The position numbers and the translations under genes were made by a program. The notes under the pieces were generated by a model that saw only the letters and a list, made by a program, of their open reading frames with translations, searched no databases and was not told the DNA's origin. DNA of 49,538 nt. It comes from Deltaproteobacteria bacterium (GTDB taxonomy: Bacteria; Myxococcota_A; Polyangia; Polyangiales; Polyangiaceae). The stretch lies in the NCBI GenBank assembly GCA_003235365.1, contig QJWJ01000533.1, forward strand, positions 1 to 49,538. Direction: 5' to 3'. Of this stretch, positions 42,464 to 49,538 are shown piece by piece (position 1 is the stretch's first letter; the number at the start of each line of letters is the position of its first letter).

Positions 42464-43378
42464 TCACCCCGGTGAGATGTCGTGCGCGACGAGTCCGTCA
42501 TATAGGGCGTCGGCGCTGAGCAGCTCGGCCTCCTCGTCTTGCATGTCCTCACGCACGGCGGTCACCAGGGCCAGCATCGAACGGGCCAAATGCTCGATGT
42601 CACTCGAGTCCGCGAACGTGAGAGCCATCTGCAGCTGCTCCCGCTGGCTCTTGTGCTTGTTGACCATGGTCTCCGCCTGCACCTTGACCTTGCCCTGAGT
42701 GGGCGCCTCCATCAGTGCCGGCACGAGTACCCTGTCCTCCAAATCCATGTGGCGAAGCAACGAGCGGTACAACTCCCTGGAATGAGTCCTCAGTTCGTCA
42801 CCCGCGGTCGTGTCGTCCGAGTCTCCACTTTCGTCCTCGGTCAGCGCGCGTTCAGCTGACGCCTTCACGTTTGCCAGCAGCTTCTCGAGCTCCGCGTGCT
42901 CGGAAAGGATCCGGCGTCGGATTCGGCTGGGCAGCGACTTGGGAGCCCCGGGTTTGACGACACCGTCTGCCAATTCTGCCAAGCTCATCAACGCGTCGGT
43001 GACGGTGACGATGCCCCGCAATTCGTCCTTTTCCATCACCATCGCTGAGCCAACCCGTCGCCTGGCCATCGTTCTGGCGACTTCCGTCAGGGGGGTGTCG
43101 AGCGAAACGACGTACGGACCGGCGGTCATCGCCACGCCAACCGACACCGCGGCGAGGTCCACCCCCAGGCCTCTTGCCAGCGCCAGATCGTGATCTGACA
43201 AGACTCCAACCAGGTTGAAGTCCGCGAGCACCGGGAGGTGATGAACACCAAGTGTGCTCATCCGCTCGGCGGCAAGAGCCAACGTATCGTTAACCCGCAC
43301 CGGGTGCGGGATTACCGTCATGACTTCGGAAACCAGAACATTCGCAGCGGCCATGGTGAATCGTCTAGCAGGATGCAT
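42464..43378 (-). CDS. CBS-pair protein fused to a hemerythrin-like domain
   Basis: This 304-residue cytoplasmic protein starts at the ATG at 43378 (GGAG five bases upstream). Two CBS motifs occupy about residues 15-140: VLVSEVMTVIPHPV...HHLPVLADFNLVGVLSDHDL, then VGVAMTAGPYVV and GSAMVMEKDELRGIVTVTDA. Residues about 155-300 form a four-helix hemerythrin-like domain with EHAELEKLL, RHMDLEDRVLVPAL, NKHKSQREQ and a last helix carrying EDMQDEEAELLS. Those histidines and acids could hold a di-iron site for oxygen or redox sensing; the last helix has Asp/Gln where a histidine is common. CBS pairs bind adenine nucleotides, so one signal may tune the other. It is divergent from the methyltransferase gene. 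Confidence 0.88.
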   Translation of the reverse strand: MHPARRFTMAAANVLVSEVMTVIPHPVRVNDTLALAAERMSTLGVHHLPVLADFNLVGVLSDHDLALARGLGVDLAAVSVGVAMTAGPYVVSLDTPLTEVARTMARRRVGSAMVMEKDELRGIVTVTDALMSLAELADGVVKPGAPKSLPSRIRRRILSEHAELEKLLANVKASAERALTEDESGDSDDTTAGDELRTHSRELYRSLLRHMDLEDRVLVPALMEAPTQGKVKVQAETMVNKHKSQREQLQMALTFADSSDIEHLARSMLALVTAVREDMQDEEAELLSADALYDGLVAHDISPG

Positions 43379-43566
43379 ACCAGCTCCGGCCGCGGAGTTT
43401 GACGTCGGCGTTGACCCTTTCGCCGGAAGTCTTGCGCCAGGCGCCATTCGCGCTGCAATCGTTGCGCGTTGCCGGGATTACCTCGCCGACGCGAGCCGCC
43501 GCCGTTTCTTGCGGACTCACGGAAGCGGTGCGACGACCGGGGCAGCGGTGCGGTGAGTCACGCGCT

Positions 43567-44952
43567 ATGTTTGCGCCAGGTTTCGCATCTCAGTATCGTC
43601 TTGCAGACGTGGAACCCGACGCTTTCCCTCTCTTGATCTGTCCGAAGTGTGAGCAGCCCGTCTCGAGTTCACGAGACTCACTGTCCTGCAAACCATGCGG
43701 CACAACCTATCCCAGCGTCGGCGGGATACCCGTGCTGATGGCGGACGCCGACGCGCGGCTGACGCGCTGGTCTGCCCAACTCGCCGCATTCGACGCTCAA
43801 ATGAGAGACACGGTTTCGAACTTGGCGACGGATCTCGTGGACCAAGCCAAGACATCGCGCGCGAGGCAGCGCCTCAAATCCGTCGTCGAAGGCTTGCAAG
43901 AACACCGTCAGAGCATCATCCACCTGTTTGAAGAGGCCGGTATCCGTGCCGCAGGCACCGACCCCGCCGAGGACGGGACTGCTCTCACCGCCTATTACTC
44001 GCTCGCCCATCGCGACTGGGCTTGGCCTCCCGAACACGACGAGGTTGGACCCGCACTGGAAACCCTCGCTGCAGTTTTGCCCGCAGGTTTCGCACTGGGT
44101 CGCACGCTCGTCCTCGGCGCAGGGACGGGACGTCTCGCCTGGGCTTTGGCAAATCGTGTGGCGGGAGCGAACAGCGTCGTCGCTCTCGACGTCAACCCGT
44201 TGCCCTTGTTGATCACTCGACGCTTGATGCTCGGTGACACGCTCGAACTTCATGAGTTCCCTGCCCATCCCCTGCGTTCCGATCGGGCGTGCATCAAACA
44301 CTCCGTGCGTGCCCCCGACTCTGCGCCCCCGAGCCTCCAACTGCTGTTTGCCGACGGTTTGGCGCCGCCCGTCGCTCGGCAAAGCATCGATACCGTGATC
44401 ACGCCGTGGTTCGTCGACCAAGTACCCCACGATCTCGCCGCCTTCATACCCAAGCTGACCGAGGTGCTGCGTCCGGGTGGAACCTGGATTAACCAAGGAC
44501 CGTTTGTCTACGACCCGATCAGAACCCGCCCCGCCCACCGCTACTGTGGTGACGAGTTCGTGCAGCTGGTGAGCGCAGCGGGCTTTCGAATCACCAAGTG
44601 CACCTACGATGCGGTACCGCACATGGCTTCCCCACATTCCACCCAGGGTCGCACCGAGCGCGTGCTCACGATGCACGCGGTTCTAGAAGGCGAGGCACGT
44701 TCAGTCGAACAGGCAAAGCCGCCGTGGCTCAGCGATGAGGGCCGTCACTTGCCGATCCCCTCGTTCGAGTCTCGCGCCCGAAACCAGCACCCGACGATCA
44801 ACCGCGTCGCCATGTTGCTCAACGACCGGCGAAGCGTGGTCGACCTGACCCGCGCCCTGATCGAAGAAGGGCTGCTCGCCGACGACGGTCGTGCCGAGGT
44901 CGCTGTCAGGGGCTGTCTCGAGGTGCTCTGGCAGCGACGCGCCGAGAGCTGA
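43567..44952 (+). CDS. zinc-ribbon SAM-dependent methyltransferase, N2227-like
   Basis: The 461-residue product begins at the ATG at 43567. Residues about 20-55 form a Trm112-like zinc ribbon (LLICPKCEQPV, LSCKPCGTTYPSVGGIPVLM). A helical region follows. The methyltransferase core begins near 175 with the SAM-binding motif VLGAGTGRLAWALA, the acidic LDVNPLPLL, and DTVITPWFVDQVPHDL with VLRPGGTWINQGPFVY. The last blocks are reminiscent of the N2227/carnosine N-methyltransferase family (WFIDTA...LKPGGxWINLGPLLY). A C-terminal segment of about 100 residues resembles a winged helix (LNDRRSVVDLTRALIEEGLL). Substrate assignment is inference. It is divergent from the CBS-hemerythrin gene by 188 bases. 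Confidence 0.85.
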   Translation: MFAPGFASQYRLADVEPDAFPLLICPKCEQPVSSSRDSLSCKPCGTTYPSVGGIPVLMADADARLTRWSAQLAAFDAQMRDTVSNLATDLVDQAKTSRARQRLKSVVEGLQEHRQSIIHLFEEAGIRAAGTDPAEDGTALTAYYSLAHRDWAWPPEHDEVGPALETLAAVLPAGFALGRTLVLGAGTGRLAWALANRVAGANSVVALDVNPLPLLITRRLMLGDTLELHEFPAHPLRSDRACIKHSVRAPDSAPPSLQLLFADGLAPPVARQSIDTVITPWFVDQVPHDLAAFIPKLTEVLRPGGTWINQGPFVYDPIRTRPAHRYCGDEFVQLVSAAGFRITKCTYDAVPHMASPHSTQGRTERVLTMHAVLEGEARSVEQAKPPWLSDEGRHLPIPSFESRARNQHPTINRVAMLLNDRRSVVDLTRALIEEGLLADDGRAEVAVRGCLEVLWQRRAES

Positions 44953-44965
44953 CCCGCAACCACGG

Positions 44966-45106
44966 TCAAGACGTCGACGCACGTCGCCAGAGCGCGTCTT
45001 CGAGAGTGCGAAGCACGTCCTCCTGACGGAACGGCTTTTGCAAACTGCGCCGACAGGCTCCGATCGCCTCCCCGCGCATGGCCGAACGGAGCCGGGCCGA
45101 CAGCGC
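44966..45106 (-). pseudogene. C-terminal fragment of a response-regulator receiver domain (second remnant)
   Basis: On the minus strand, about 46 codons before the TGA at 44966 read ALSARLRSAMRGEAIGA, then SLQKPFRQEDVLRTLEDALW. This is the last part of a receiver domain, with the conserved lysine-proline-phenylalanine and final helix. There is no phosphoacceptor aspartate and no start. It is independent of the fragment at 32568 (different sequence), so two separate receiver genes have decayed in this window. Confidence 0.65.
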
Positions 45107-45147
45107 AGTGGCATCATGTCGGTCAGTGCCCGAGCCGCCCCCACTAC

Positions 45148-45167
45148 TTGATTTGCCGCAGCAATCA
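45148..45167 (+). repeat. shared element E2, copy 2
   Basis: Matches 38170-38189 at 18 of 20 positions. Just after it, ATCAC and GTGAT flank one base (about 45164-45174), giving a shorter palindrome than copy 1. Confidence 0.55.
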
Positions 45168-45251
45168 CCGTGATAGCTGTGCTGGCGACCCGAACGATGG
45201 GATGATCCTGCGACGGACGGGCTACGGGGCGCGACGCATCGCCACGCCCGG

Positions 45252-45271
45252 TGCACGAGTTATTTTGACCC
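45252..45271 (+). repeat. shared element E1, copy 2
   Basis: TGCACGAGTTA followed by TTTTGACCC. It matches 38018-38038 and lies 62 bases upstream of the sigma-factor start. Confidence 0.55.
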
Positions 45272-45332
45272 AGCTCCTAAGAAAACGAGGCGCCCCGCGT
45301 AGTCTGATCGACGCTGCCACACGGGGTCGGTT

Positions 45333-45881
45333 TTGAGCAACGGGTCTAGCAACTGGATATACGAGGCGCTTCGCCGCCATGAAGCGCCGCTGCTGCGGTA
45401 CGCGACGGCGTTGTGCGGAGCGACACTGGCCCCGGACGTGGTCCAAGACACGTTTCTCAGGCTGTGTAGGCAGACACCGGAGGACGTGTTGGACCACGTC
45501 ACCCCGTGGCTGTTTCGGGTCTGCCGCAACCGGGCGCTCGAACTGAAGCGCAACGACCGCAGCGAAACGTCGCCGGATGTTCAGGTCCCCGTGGCTCCCC
45601 CTCCCCACGCGTCTGCGGAGCGCCAGCAATTGCTGAGTCTCGCGCTCTACGCACTCGATGAGTTACCCGCGAAACAGAAAGAAGTCGTCCTGCTCAAGTT
45701 CAGTGGCGAGCTGAGTTACCGGGAGATCTCCGAGGTCACAGGCCTGAGCGTCTCGCACGTCGGTGTCATACTGCACGAAGCTCTCAAGAAGGTGCGTAGC
45801 AACCTGCGCGAACGAGGCGTGCTCGCAACAGAACCCCCGACTCCTACAGCCGCAGTCGCAACCAAAAGGAGAGCGCTATGA
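45333..45881 (+). CDS. ECF sigma factor
   Basis: This 182-residue sigma factor starts at a TTG with a GGGG stretch upstream. Region 2 lies at about residues 18-80 (LLRYATALCGATLAPDVVQD, then TFLRLCRQ, and TPWLFRVCRNRALELKRNDR). Region 4 is at about 110-165 (LPAKQKEVVLLKFSGELSYR, then EISEVTGLSVSHVGVILHEA). There is no C-terminal extension. The stop overlaps the start of the next gene (ATGA), whose N-terminus is anti-sigma-like, so the two form a translationally coupled sigma/anti-sigma pair. The target regulon is unknown; autoregulation from the repeat-bearing upstream region is possible. Confidence 0.94.
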   Translation: MSNGSSNWIYEALRRHEAPLLRYATALCGATLAPDVVQDTFLRLCRQTPEDVLDHVTPWLFRVCRNRALELKRNDRSETSPDVQVPVAPPPHASAERQQLLSLALYALDELPAKQKEVVLLKFSGELSYREISEVTGLSVSHVGVILHEALKKVRSNLRERGVLATEPPTPTAAVATKRRAL

Positions 45882-48058
45882 ACGACGATGAAGCGCGGGC
45901 GCGGTTGGAGGCACACGCCCTGGGCGAATTGTCCGGCGACGAGGCCGAACAACTCGAGGCGCGCCTGAAAGAGGACGCGGAACTGGCGTCGGAGTTCGAT
46001 GATGTCGTGCAGCTCGGGGAGTTGCTTCGCGAGGGCCTGCAGCAAGCCCCGACGACCCAGTTGTCGGCGCTGCAACGAGCTCGAATCCGTTGGCGGGGGT
46101 TTCGTCCTTTTGGCTTCTCCAAAGGCGTGTTCGTCATGCCGCTGGCGACGGCCACGGCTCTGTTGCTCGTACTGGTCGCGCCGCCAGAGCGAGACTATGC
46201 GACGGACCCGTCCGACAAGTGGGCGGAAGGTAGAGGCGCGGCGAGTGTTACCAAGTCGGGCGACGCAGAGGTCGAGACGCCCGACCAACCGCTCGCGGTT
46301 GCACCCCTCCCGCAACCGGAGGCAGCCGCGGCGGAGTCTGGCCCCGGCATGCCGCGACGTCCGCTCAAACCGTGGGGCCATGACCGGGGAACGGCGCCAG
46401 CCAAGCCCCGCCCGCCGTACGCGGGCTCCGTGAGCGGCAAGGCCGCCGAAGCACCACCCTCCGTGGAGTACCACAAGTTTCGCGGTTCTCGCCCGTCGCA
46501 ACCGGCGCCGCGCTCCGACGATGCCAAAGGCAACGACGACGCCAAACGCCCCGACAATGCCAAACCGACCATGGCGCGTCCGGCCCGACGCGTGCCGCAC
46601 CGACGTCCTCTCCGGCGACCACCGCGCGAACGCGCCTCCAACCAGGACGGCTTCATCGACACCAGCGTCGAGCCCGTCTCCACGTTCTCCATCGACGTCG
46701 ATACTGCATCCTACGGCCGCATGCGCTTCGCCGCCCAAAGGAAACAGGTGCCATCGCCGCACACGCGCATCGAGGAACTCGTCAACTACTTCGACTACGA
46801 TTACCCCACGCCTCACGGTGAGCACCCGGTGTCGATCAGCATCGACACCGCTCGCGCTCCCTGGAACGACACCCACGGCTTGGTGCGGATCGGTCTCAAA
46901 GCGACCAATCGCACGGCGCTCACTCAGGGCAACAACCTGGTGTTCCTGATCGACGTCTCCGGTTCGATGAACGCCGACGAGAAGCTGCCCTTGCTCAAGC
47001 GGGCTCTCGGCGTTCTCACGAGGCAGCTCACTCGCAAAGACTGGGTCAGCATCGTCGTTTACGCGGGTCGTTCCGCCGTGTTGCTTCCACCGACGCGGGG
47101 CGACGAGAAGCGAGTCATCATGCAAACCGTCAACGCCCTGGAAAGCACCGGCGCGACCAACGGCAGTGACGGCATTCGCACGGCCTACGAGCTGGCGCGG
47201 CAGCACTTCATCGAGAGCGGCATGAACCGCGTCTTCTTGGCGACCGATGGCGACTTCAACGTCGGTATCTCGGATGTGAACGAACTGGAGCGCTTGATCG
47301 GGCAACAAGCGCGCAGCGGTGTGTTTTTGAGCGTGCTCGGCTTCGGCCAAAGCACCCAAGGCGACCAACGCTTGGAGCGACTGGCTGACCGCGGCAACGG
47401 CAACTACGCGTTCATCGATGGCCTCGACGAGGCGCGCAAAGTGCTGCGCGACGAATTGCGACGCACGATGGAAGTTGTCGCCAAGGACGTGAAGCTGCAA
47501 GTGGAGTTCTCCACGGAAGCCGTCTCATCCTACCGCCTGCTCGGCTACGACAACCGTCGCCTCGCCAACGAAGACTTCGACGACGACCTCAAAGACGCAG
47601 GTGAGATTGGCGCTGGGCAGGTCGTCACCGCGTTGTACGAGGTCGTGCCAACGCGCGGGGCGGTCGACAACGAACTCGTCACGGTCAACCTCCGCTACAA
47701 GCAACCCAACGCCGATGAAAGCCAATTGATCTCGCAAAGCGCTGAGCGAGGTTTCGTCCAGTTCCGGTCTGCGTCTTCGGACTTTCGCTTCGCAGCCGCG
47801 GCAACGGCCTTTGGAATGCTGCTACGCGAGTATCGCGATCGGGGAGAAATGACCTACGCCGACGTTGCCCGCTGGGCGCGCGCCGCACAGTCCGGCGAAG
47901 ATCGCGAGCGGCGTGCGCAGTTCGTCAAGCTCGTCGGACTCGTCGATGCCGCCTCGAAAGCATCGGCCTCCGACTCAGACGAGCGAGGCTGGAACGACTG
48001 CGACCCGCCCTACTACTTCCTCGACGGCATTCGCAGACTGAAGCCAGAGTGTCTGTGA
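45878..48058 (+). CDS. anti-sigma-like membrane protein fused to a von Willebrand A (YfbK-type) domain
   Basis: The 726-residue product has a strong AAGGAG ribosome site and overlaps the sigma gene. Residues 1-60 are an acidic helical segment typical of putative anti-sigma N-termini (RLEAHALGELSGDEAEQLEA), with no zinc HCxxC motif. One membrane segment lies at about 83-102 (GVFVMPLATATALLLVLV). A long Pro/Ala/Lys/Asp-rich linker (105-245) precedes a YfbK-type domain at about 250-726. It shows VSTFSIDVDTASYGRMR, FDYDYP and the MIDAS sequence DVSGSMN (Asp359, Ser361, Ser363), with later TNGSDGI and ATDGDFNVG. The C-terminal part resembles DUF3520. The vWA part should be periplasmic, so it may sense a ligand and release sigma. 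Confidence 0.92.
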   Translation: MNDDEARARLEAHALGELSGDEAEQLEARLKEDAELASEFDDVVQLGELLREGLQQAPTTQLSALQRARIRWRGFRPFGFSKGVFVMPLATATALLLVLVAPPERDYATDPSDKWAEGRGAASVTKSGDAEVETPDQPLAVAPLPQPEAAAAESGPGMPRRPLKPWGHDRGTAPAKPRPPYAGSVSGKAAEAPPSVEYHKFRGSRPSQPAPRSDDAKGNDDAKRPDNAKPTMARPARRVPHRRPLRRPPRERASNQDGFIDTSVEPVSTFSIDVDTASYGRMRFAAQRKQVPSPHTRIEELVNYFDYDYPTPHGEHPVSISIDTARAPWNDTHGLVRIGLKATNRTALTQGNNLVFLIDVSGSMNADEKLPLLKRALGVLTRQLTRKDWVSIVVYAGRSAVLLPPTRGDEKRVIMQTVNALESTGATNGSDGIRTAYELARQHFIESGMNRVFLATDGDFNVGISDVNELERLIGQQARSGVFLSVLGFGQSTQGDQRLERLADRGNGNYAFIDGLDEARKVLRDELRRTMEVVAKDVKLQVEFSTEAVSSYRLLGYDNRRLANEDFDDDLKDAGEIGAGQVVTALYEVVPTRGAVDNELVTVNLRYKQPNADESQLISQSAERGFVQFRSASSDFRFAAAATAFGMLLREYRDRGEMTYADVARWARAAQSGEDRERRAQFVKLVGLVDAASKASASDSDERGWNDCDPPYYFLDGIRRLKPECL

Positions 48059-48531
48059 CGTCGGCGTTATCCCCGAAGGCACAGATCACGTCGACTCCGA
48101 CATCGATCGGTTTCCAGGGGGTAACCCACCGCGAAGAACCGCGGTGGCACCTCGATGCGCCCGGGCCCAGTAGTGCGTCCGTCCCAAGCACTGCCCCAAC
48201 GCAGGCCTCGCCGGAGTTGCGCTCTTGTCGTGAGCTGGTTGGTCCCAGCGCAACCGCGGGGGACCACTCGCTTTACCCGCGACGCGCAATGCCACTTCTC
48301 ACTGCGCCGCCGACCGGCGCTCACGCATGCGCGCCGTGACCGATCATCTGCCGATCCGGGTTGCGTCGCCATTGGTCTTGCTGGGTCGAGACGCGGCGCA
48401 CCGCTTCGGCCCACGTCTCGACACAAAAAATCCATGCACAGCCCCCCTGACATGCTTCAGTTCACACGCGATCCGCACACAGCGCGACCGTGCGTTACAA
48501 TCGGCAACAGTTCCTCCGACGGAGCCTGCTC
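48059..48531. other. intergenic region with hairpin
   Basis: This region holds CCACCGCG (48126-48133) and CGCGGTGG (48140-48147), an 8-bp hairpin 68 bases past the vWA gene's stop, which may terminate the operon. A short A-run follows near 48425. No intact gene is seen. Confidence 0.45.
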
Positions 48532-49538
48532 ATGACACGACGCAAAGAACACCGCTCGGCGCGACAGGATCCGCGGACGTTACAAGCGTGCGCCGCGGTG
48601 CAGCGTGCACTCTCCGCGGCGCTGGCATCGAACTTCGACGACCCGTTGCTGCTCTCACTGTACGTCGAGCAGGTGCTCCCCGCGCCGTCGCTTGCACACT
48701 TGCTCGTCGTCGTCGCCGCCAGCGATCCCGACGCGGAGCTCGACAGCGCACGGGTATTGGCGGCACTCGACAGAGCTCGGGGCAGTCTGCGGGCAGAAGT
48801 CGCGACAGAGCTCAACCACAAGCGCACGCCGGAGTTGAGCTTCACTGTCGATACCTCGCAACGCGACGGTGATGACTACGGTGATGGCAGTGACGGTGAG
48901 AACCGTGGCGGCGATGACCACGATGAATTCGTCGACCCCGACGAGCATGCTGGCGCGGAGCAAGTGACCGTGCGATCCGAAGCAAACGCCCCGTACGACG
49001 CTCTGCTCGGCAGTCCACCGACCAGTCCGCTCAACGGTCCGGAGAGTCGCTCGAACACGGGGTTGACCGACGCGAGCGCAACATCGAAGCTGCACGATCA
49101 CCCATGGCACGCAGCCACGCACCACAAGCCCGCGCGCCAACAACGCCCCCGCAATCAGAAACGGGCGCTGCGGCGCGCCGCCAAGCAGGCCCGCCGCAAC
49201 AGTTCTACGCCCTGCATCGACGCGCCAGAAGAACACCTGTTCGAAGTGACCGAAACCGGGGGCGCCGCGCCGATCAAGCGCTGGACCCGCGGTGTCCCCG
49301 TCGAAACCGAAGCACTGCATCAGCTGGCAAACATCGCCAAACTGCCGATCATTGCCGGCTGGGTTGCGGCGATGCCGGACGTGCACGTCGGTATCGGAGC
49401 GACGGTGGGCTCGGTCATTCCCACCGTGTCCGCGGTGATCCCCGCCGCGGTGGGGGTCGACATCGGCTGCGGGATGAGCGCCGTGCGCACCACTCTGCGC
49501 GCCTGCGACCTGCCGGATTCGCTGCGCGGACTGCGCAG
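48532..49538 (+). CDS. rtcB: RbfA-like domain fused to RNA ligase RtcB, partial (3' end beyond window)
   Basis: A single open frame runs from the ATG at 48532 (GGAG seven bases upstream) to the window edge with no stop. Residues about 8-108 resemble ribosome-binding factor A: a helical start, FDDPLLLSLYVEQV, a beta strand HLLVVVAAS, the AxG kink (ARGSLRAEV) and the C-terminal block HKRTPELSFTVDT. An acidic Asp/Gly-rich, then Arg/Lys-rich linker spans about 110-225. The RtcB part follows: MKRWTRG-like IKRWTRGVPVE, AAMPDVHVGIGATVGSVIPT (His285), and GVDIGCGMSAVRT with metal-binding Asp310 and active-site Cys313. RtcB joins RNA 3'-phosphate or 2',3'-cyclic phosphate ends to 5'-OH ends, using GTP and Mn. 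The ligase is incomplete here. Confidence 0.88.
   Translation, partial: MTRRKEHRSARQDPRTLQACAAVQRALSAALASNFDDPLLLSLYVEQVLPAPSLAHLLVVVAASDPDAELDSARVLAALDRARGSLRAEVATELNHKRTPELSFTVDTSQRDGDDYGDGSDGENRGGDDHDEFVDPDEHAGAEQVTVRSEANAPYDALLGSPPTSPLNGPESRSNTGLTDASATSKLHDHPWHAATHHKPARQQRPRNQKRALRRAAKQARRNSSTPCIDAPEEHLFEVTETGGAAPIKRWTRGVPVETEALHQLANIAKLPIIAGWVAAMPDVHVGIGATVGSVIPTVSAVIPAAVGVDIGCGMSAVRTTLRACDLPDSLRGLR

Larger units (their letters stand above)
44953..45332. other. intergenic region with remnant and shared elements
   Basis: No intact gene is present. The region holds the receiver fragment (44966-45106) and one copy each of two elements shared with the 38-kb intergenic region (45148-45167 and 45252-45271), in the reverse order. 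The promoter of the sigma gene should lie here. Confidence 0.5.

Noticed and set aside
1..49538. CRISPR arrays, tRNA or rRNA genes, insertion sequences, phage genes
   Set aside because: No regularly spaced direct repeats, no tRNA T-loop pattern, and no transposase, integrase or phage motif was seen; the coding repeats at 26562-27305 encode protein.

Overview
The window looks like a chromosomal segment of a myxobacterium (Myxococcota, probably Polyangia). The grounds are indirect: high GC with strongly GC-biased third codon positions; many secreted lipoproteins with acidic, Ser/Pro/Gly-rich linkers; myxobacterial cysteine-rich CGNG..GEECD repeats; three eukaryote-like Ser/Thr kinases; a DUF1552/DUF1592 secreted pair; and a FHA-type enhancer-binding protein without the sigma54 loop. 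No rRNA, tRNA, CRISPR array, phage or insertion sequence was seen.

Layout. 1-2018: two small related Cys-motif lipoproteins (the first cut by the window edge) and a helix-turn-helix-type protein. 2079-5479: a translationally coupled DUF1592-like lipoprotein and DUF1552 Tat-exported protein. 5879-9695: pyruvate phosphate dikinase and an ECF sigma factor with a SnoaL-like tail. 9838-13910: an Hsp70 homologue, a frameshifted alpha/beta-hydrolase/winged-helix fusion, and a divergent second hydrolase. 13955-15067: class III alcohol dehydrogenase. 15240-20422: a three-gene minus-strand operon of TPR/PEGA exported protein, lipoprotein with two formylglycine-enzyme-like domains, and Ser/Thr kinase. 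20689-22605: a lipoprotein with a putative Cys/His hydrolase core. 22928-25701: a second kinase plus TPR/PEGA-like module. 25917-32283: nine-repeat Cys-rich lipoprotein, K+ channel with zinc-ribbon tail, GAFTGA-less FHA regulator divergent from a third kinase, and a matrixin-like protease. 32568-39366: a receiver-domain remnant, an endostatin-like lipoprotein, a small secreted protein, a PAS hybrid histidine kinase and an L-2-hydroxyglutarate-oxidase-like flavoprotein, with dispersed short repeats between them. 39437-44952: a Gly-rich Cys-repeat lipoprotein, a truncated thioesterase, a small lipoprotein, a CBS-hemerythrin protein and a zinc-ribbon methyltransferase. 44966-48058: another receiver remnant, then an ECF sigma factor overlapping a membrane protein that joins an anti-sigma-like N-terminus to a von Willebrand A domain. 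48532-end: one reading frame joining an RbfA-like domain to the RNA ligase RtcB, cut by the window edge.

Together the genes suggest envelope sensing and signalling (kinases, ECF factors, hybrid kinase, FHA regulator) placed among exported Cys-rich or repeat proteins, with a few core-metabolism genes. The strongest candidates for something new are the RbfA-RtcB fusion, the sigma/anti-sigma-vWA pair, the hydrolase-winged-helix fusion beside Hsp70, the repeated kinase/PEGA modules, and the intergenic repeat families at 35.5, 37.9-38.2, 39.4 and 45.2 kb. All functional assignments are from reading motifs; no database search was run.
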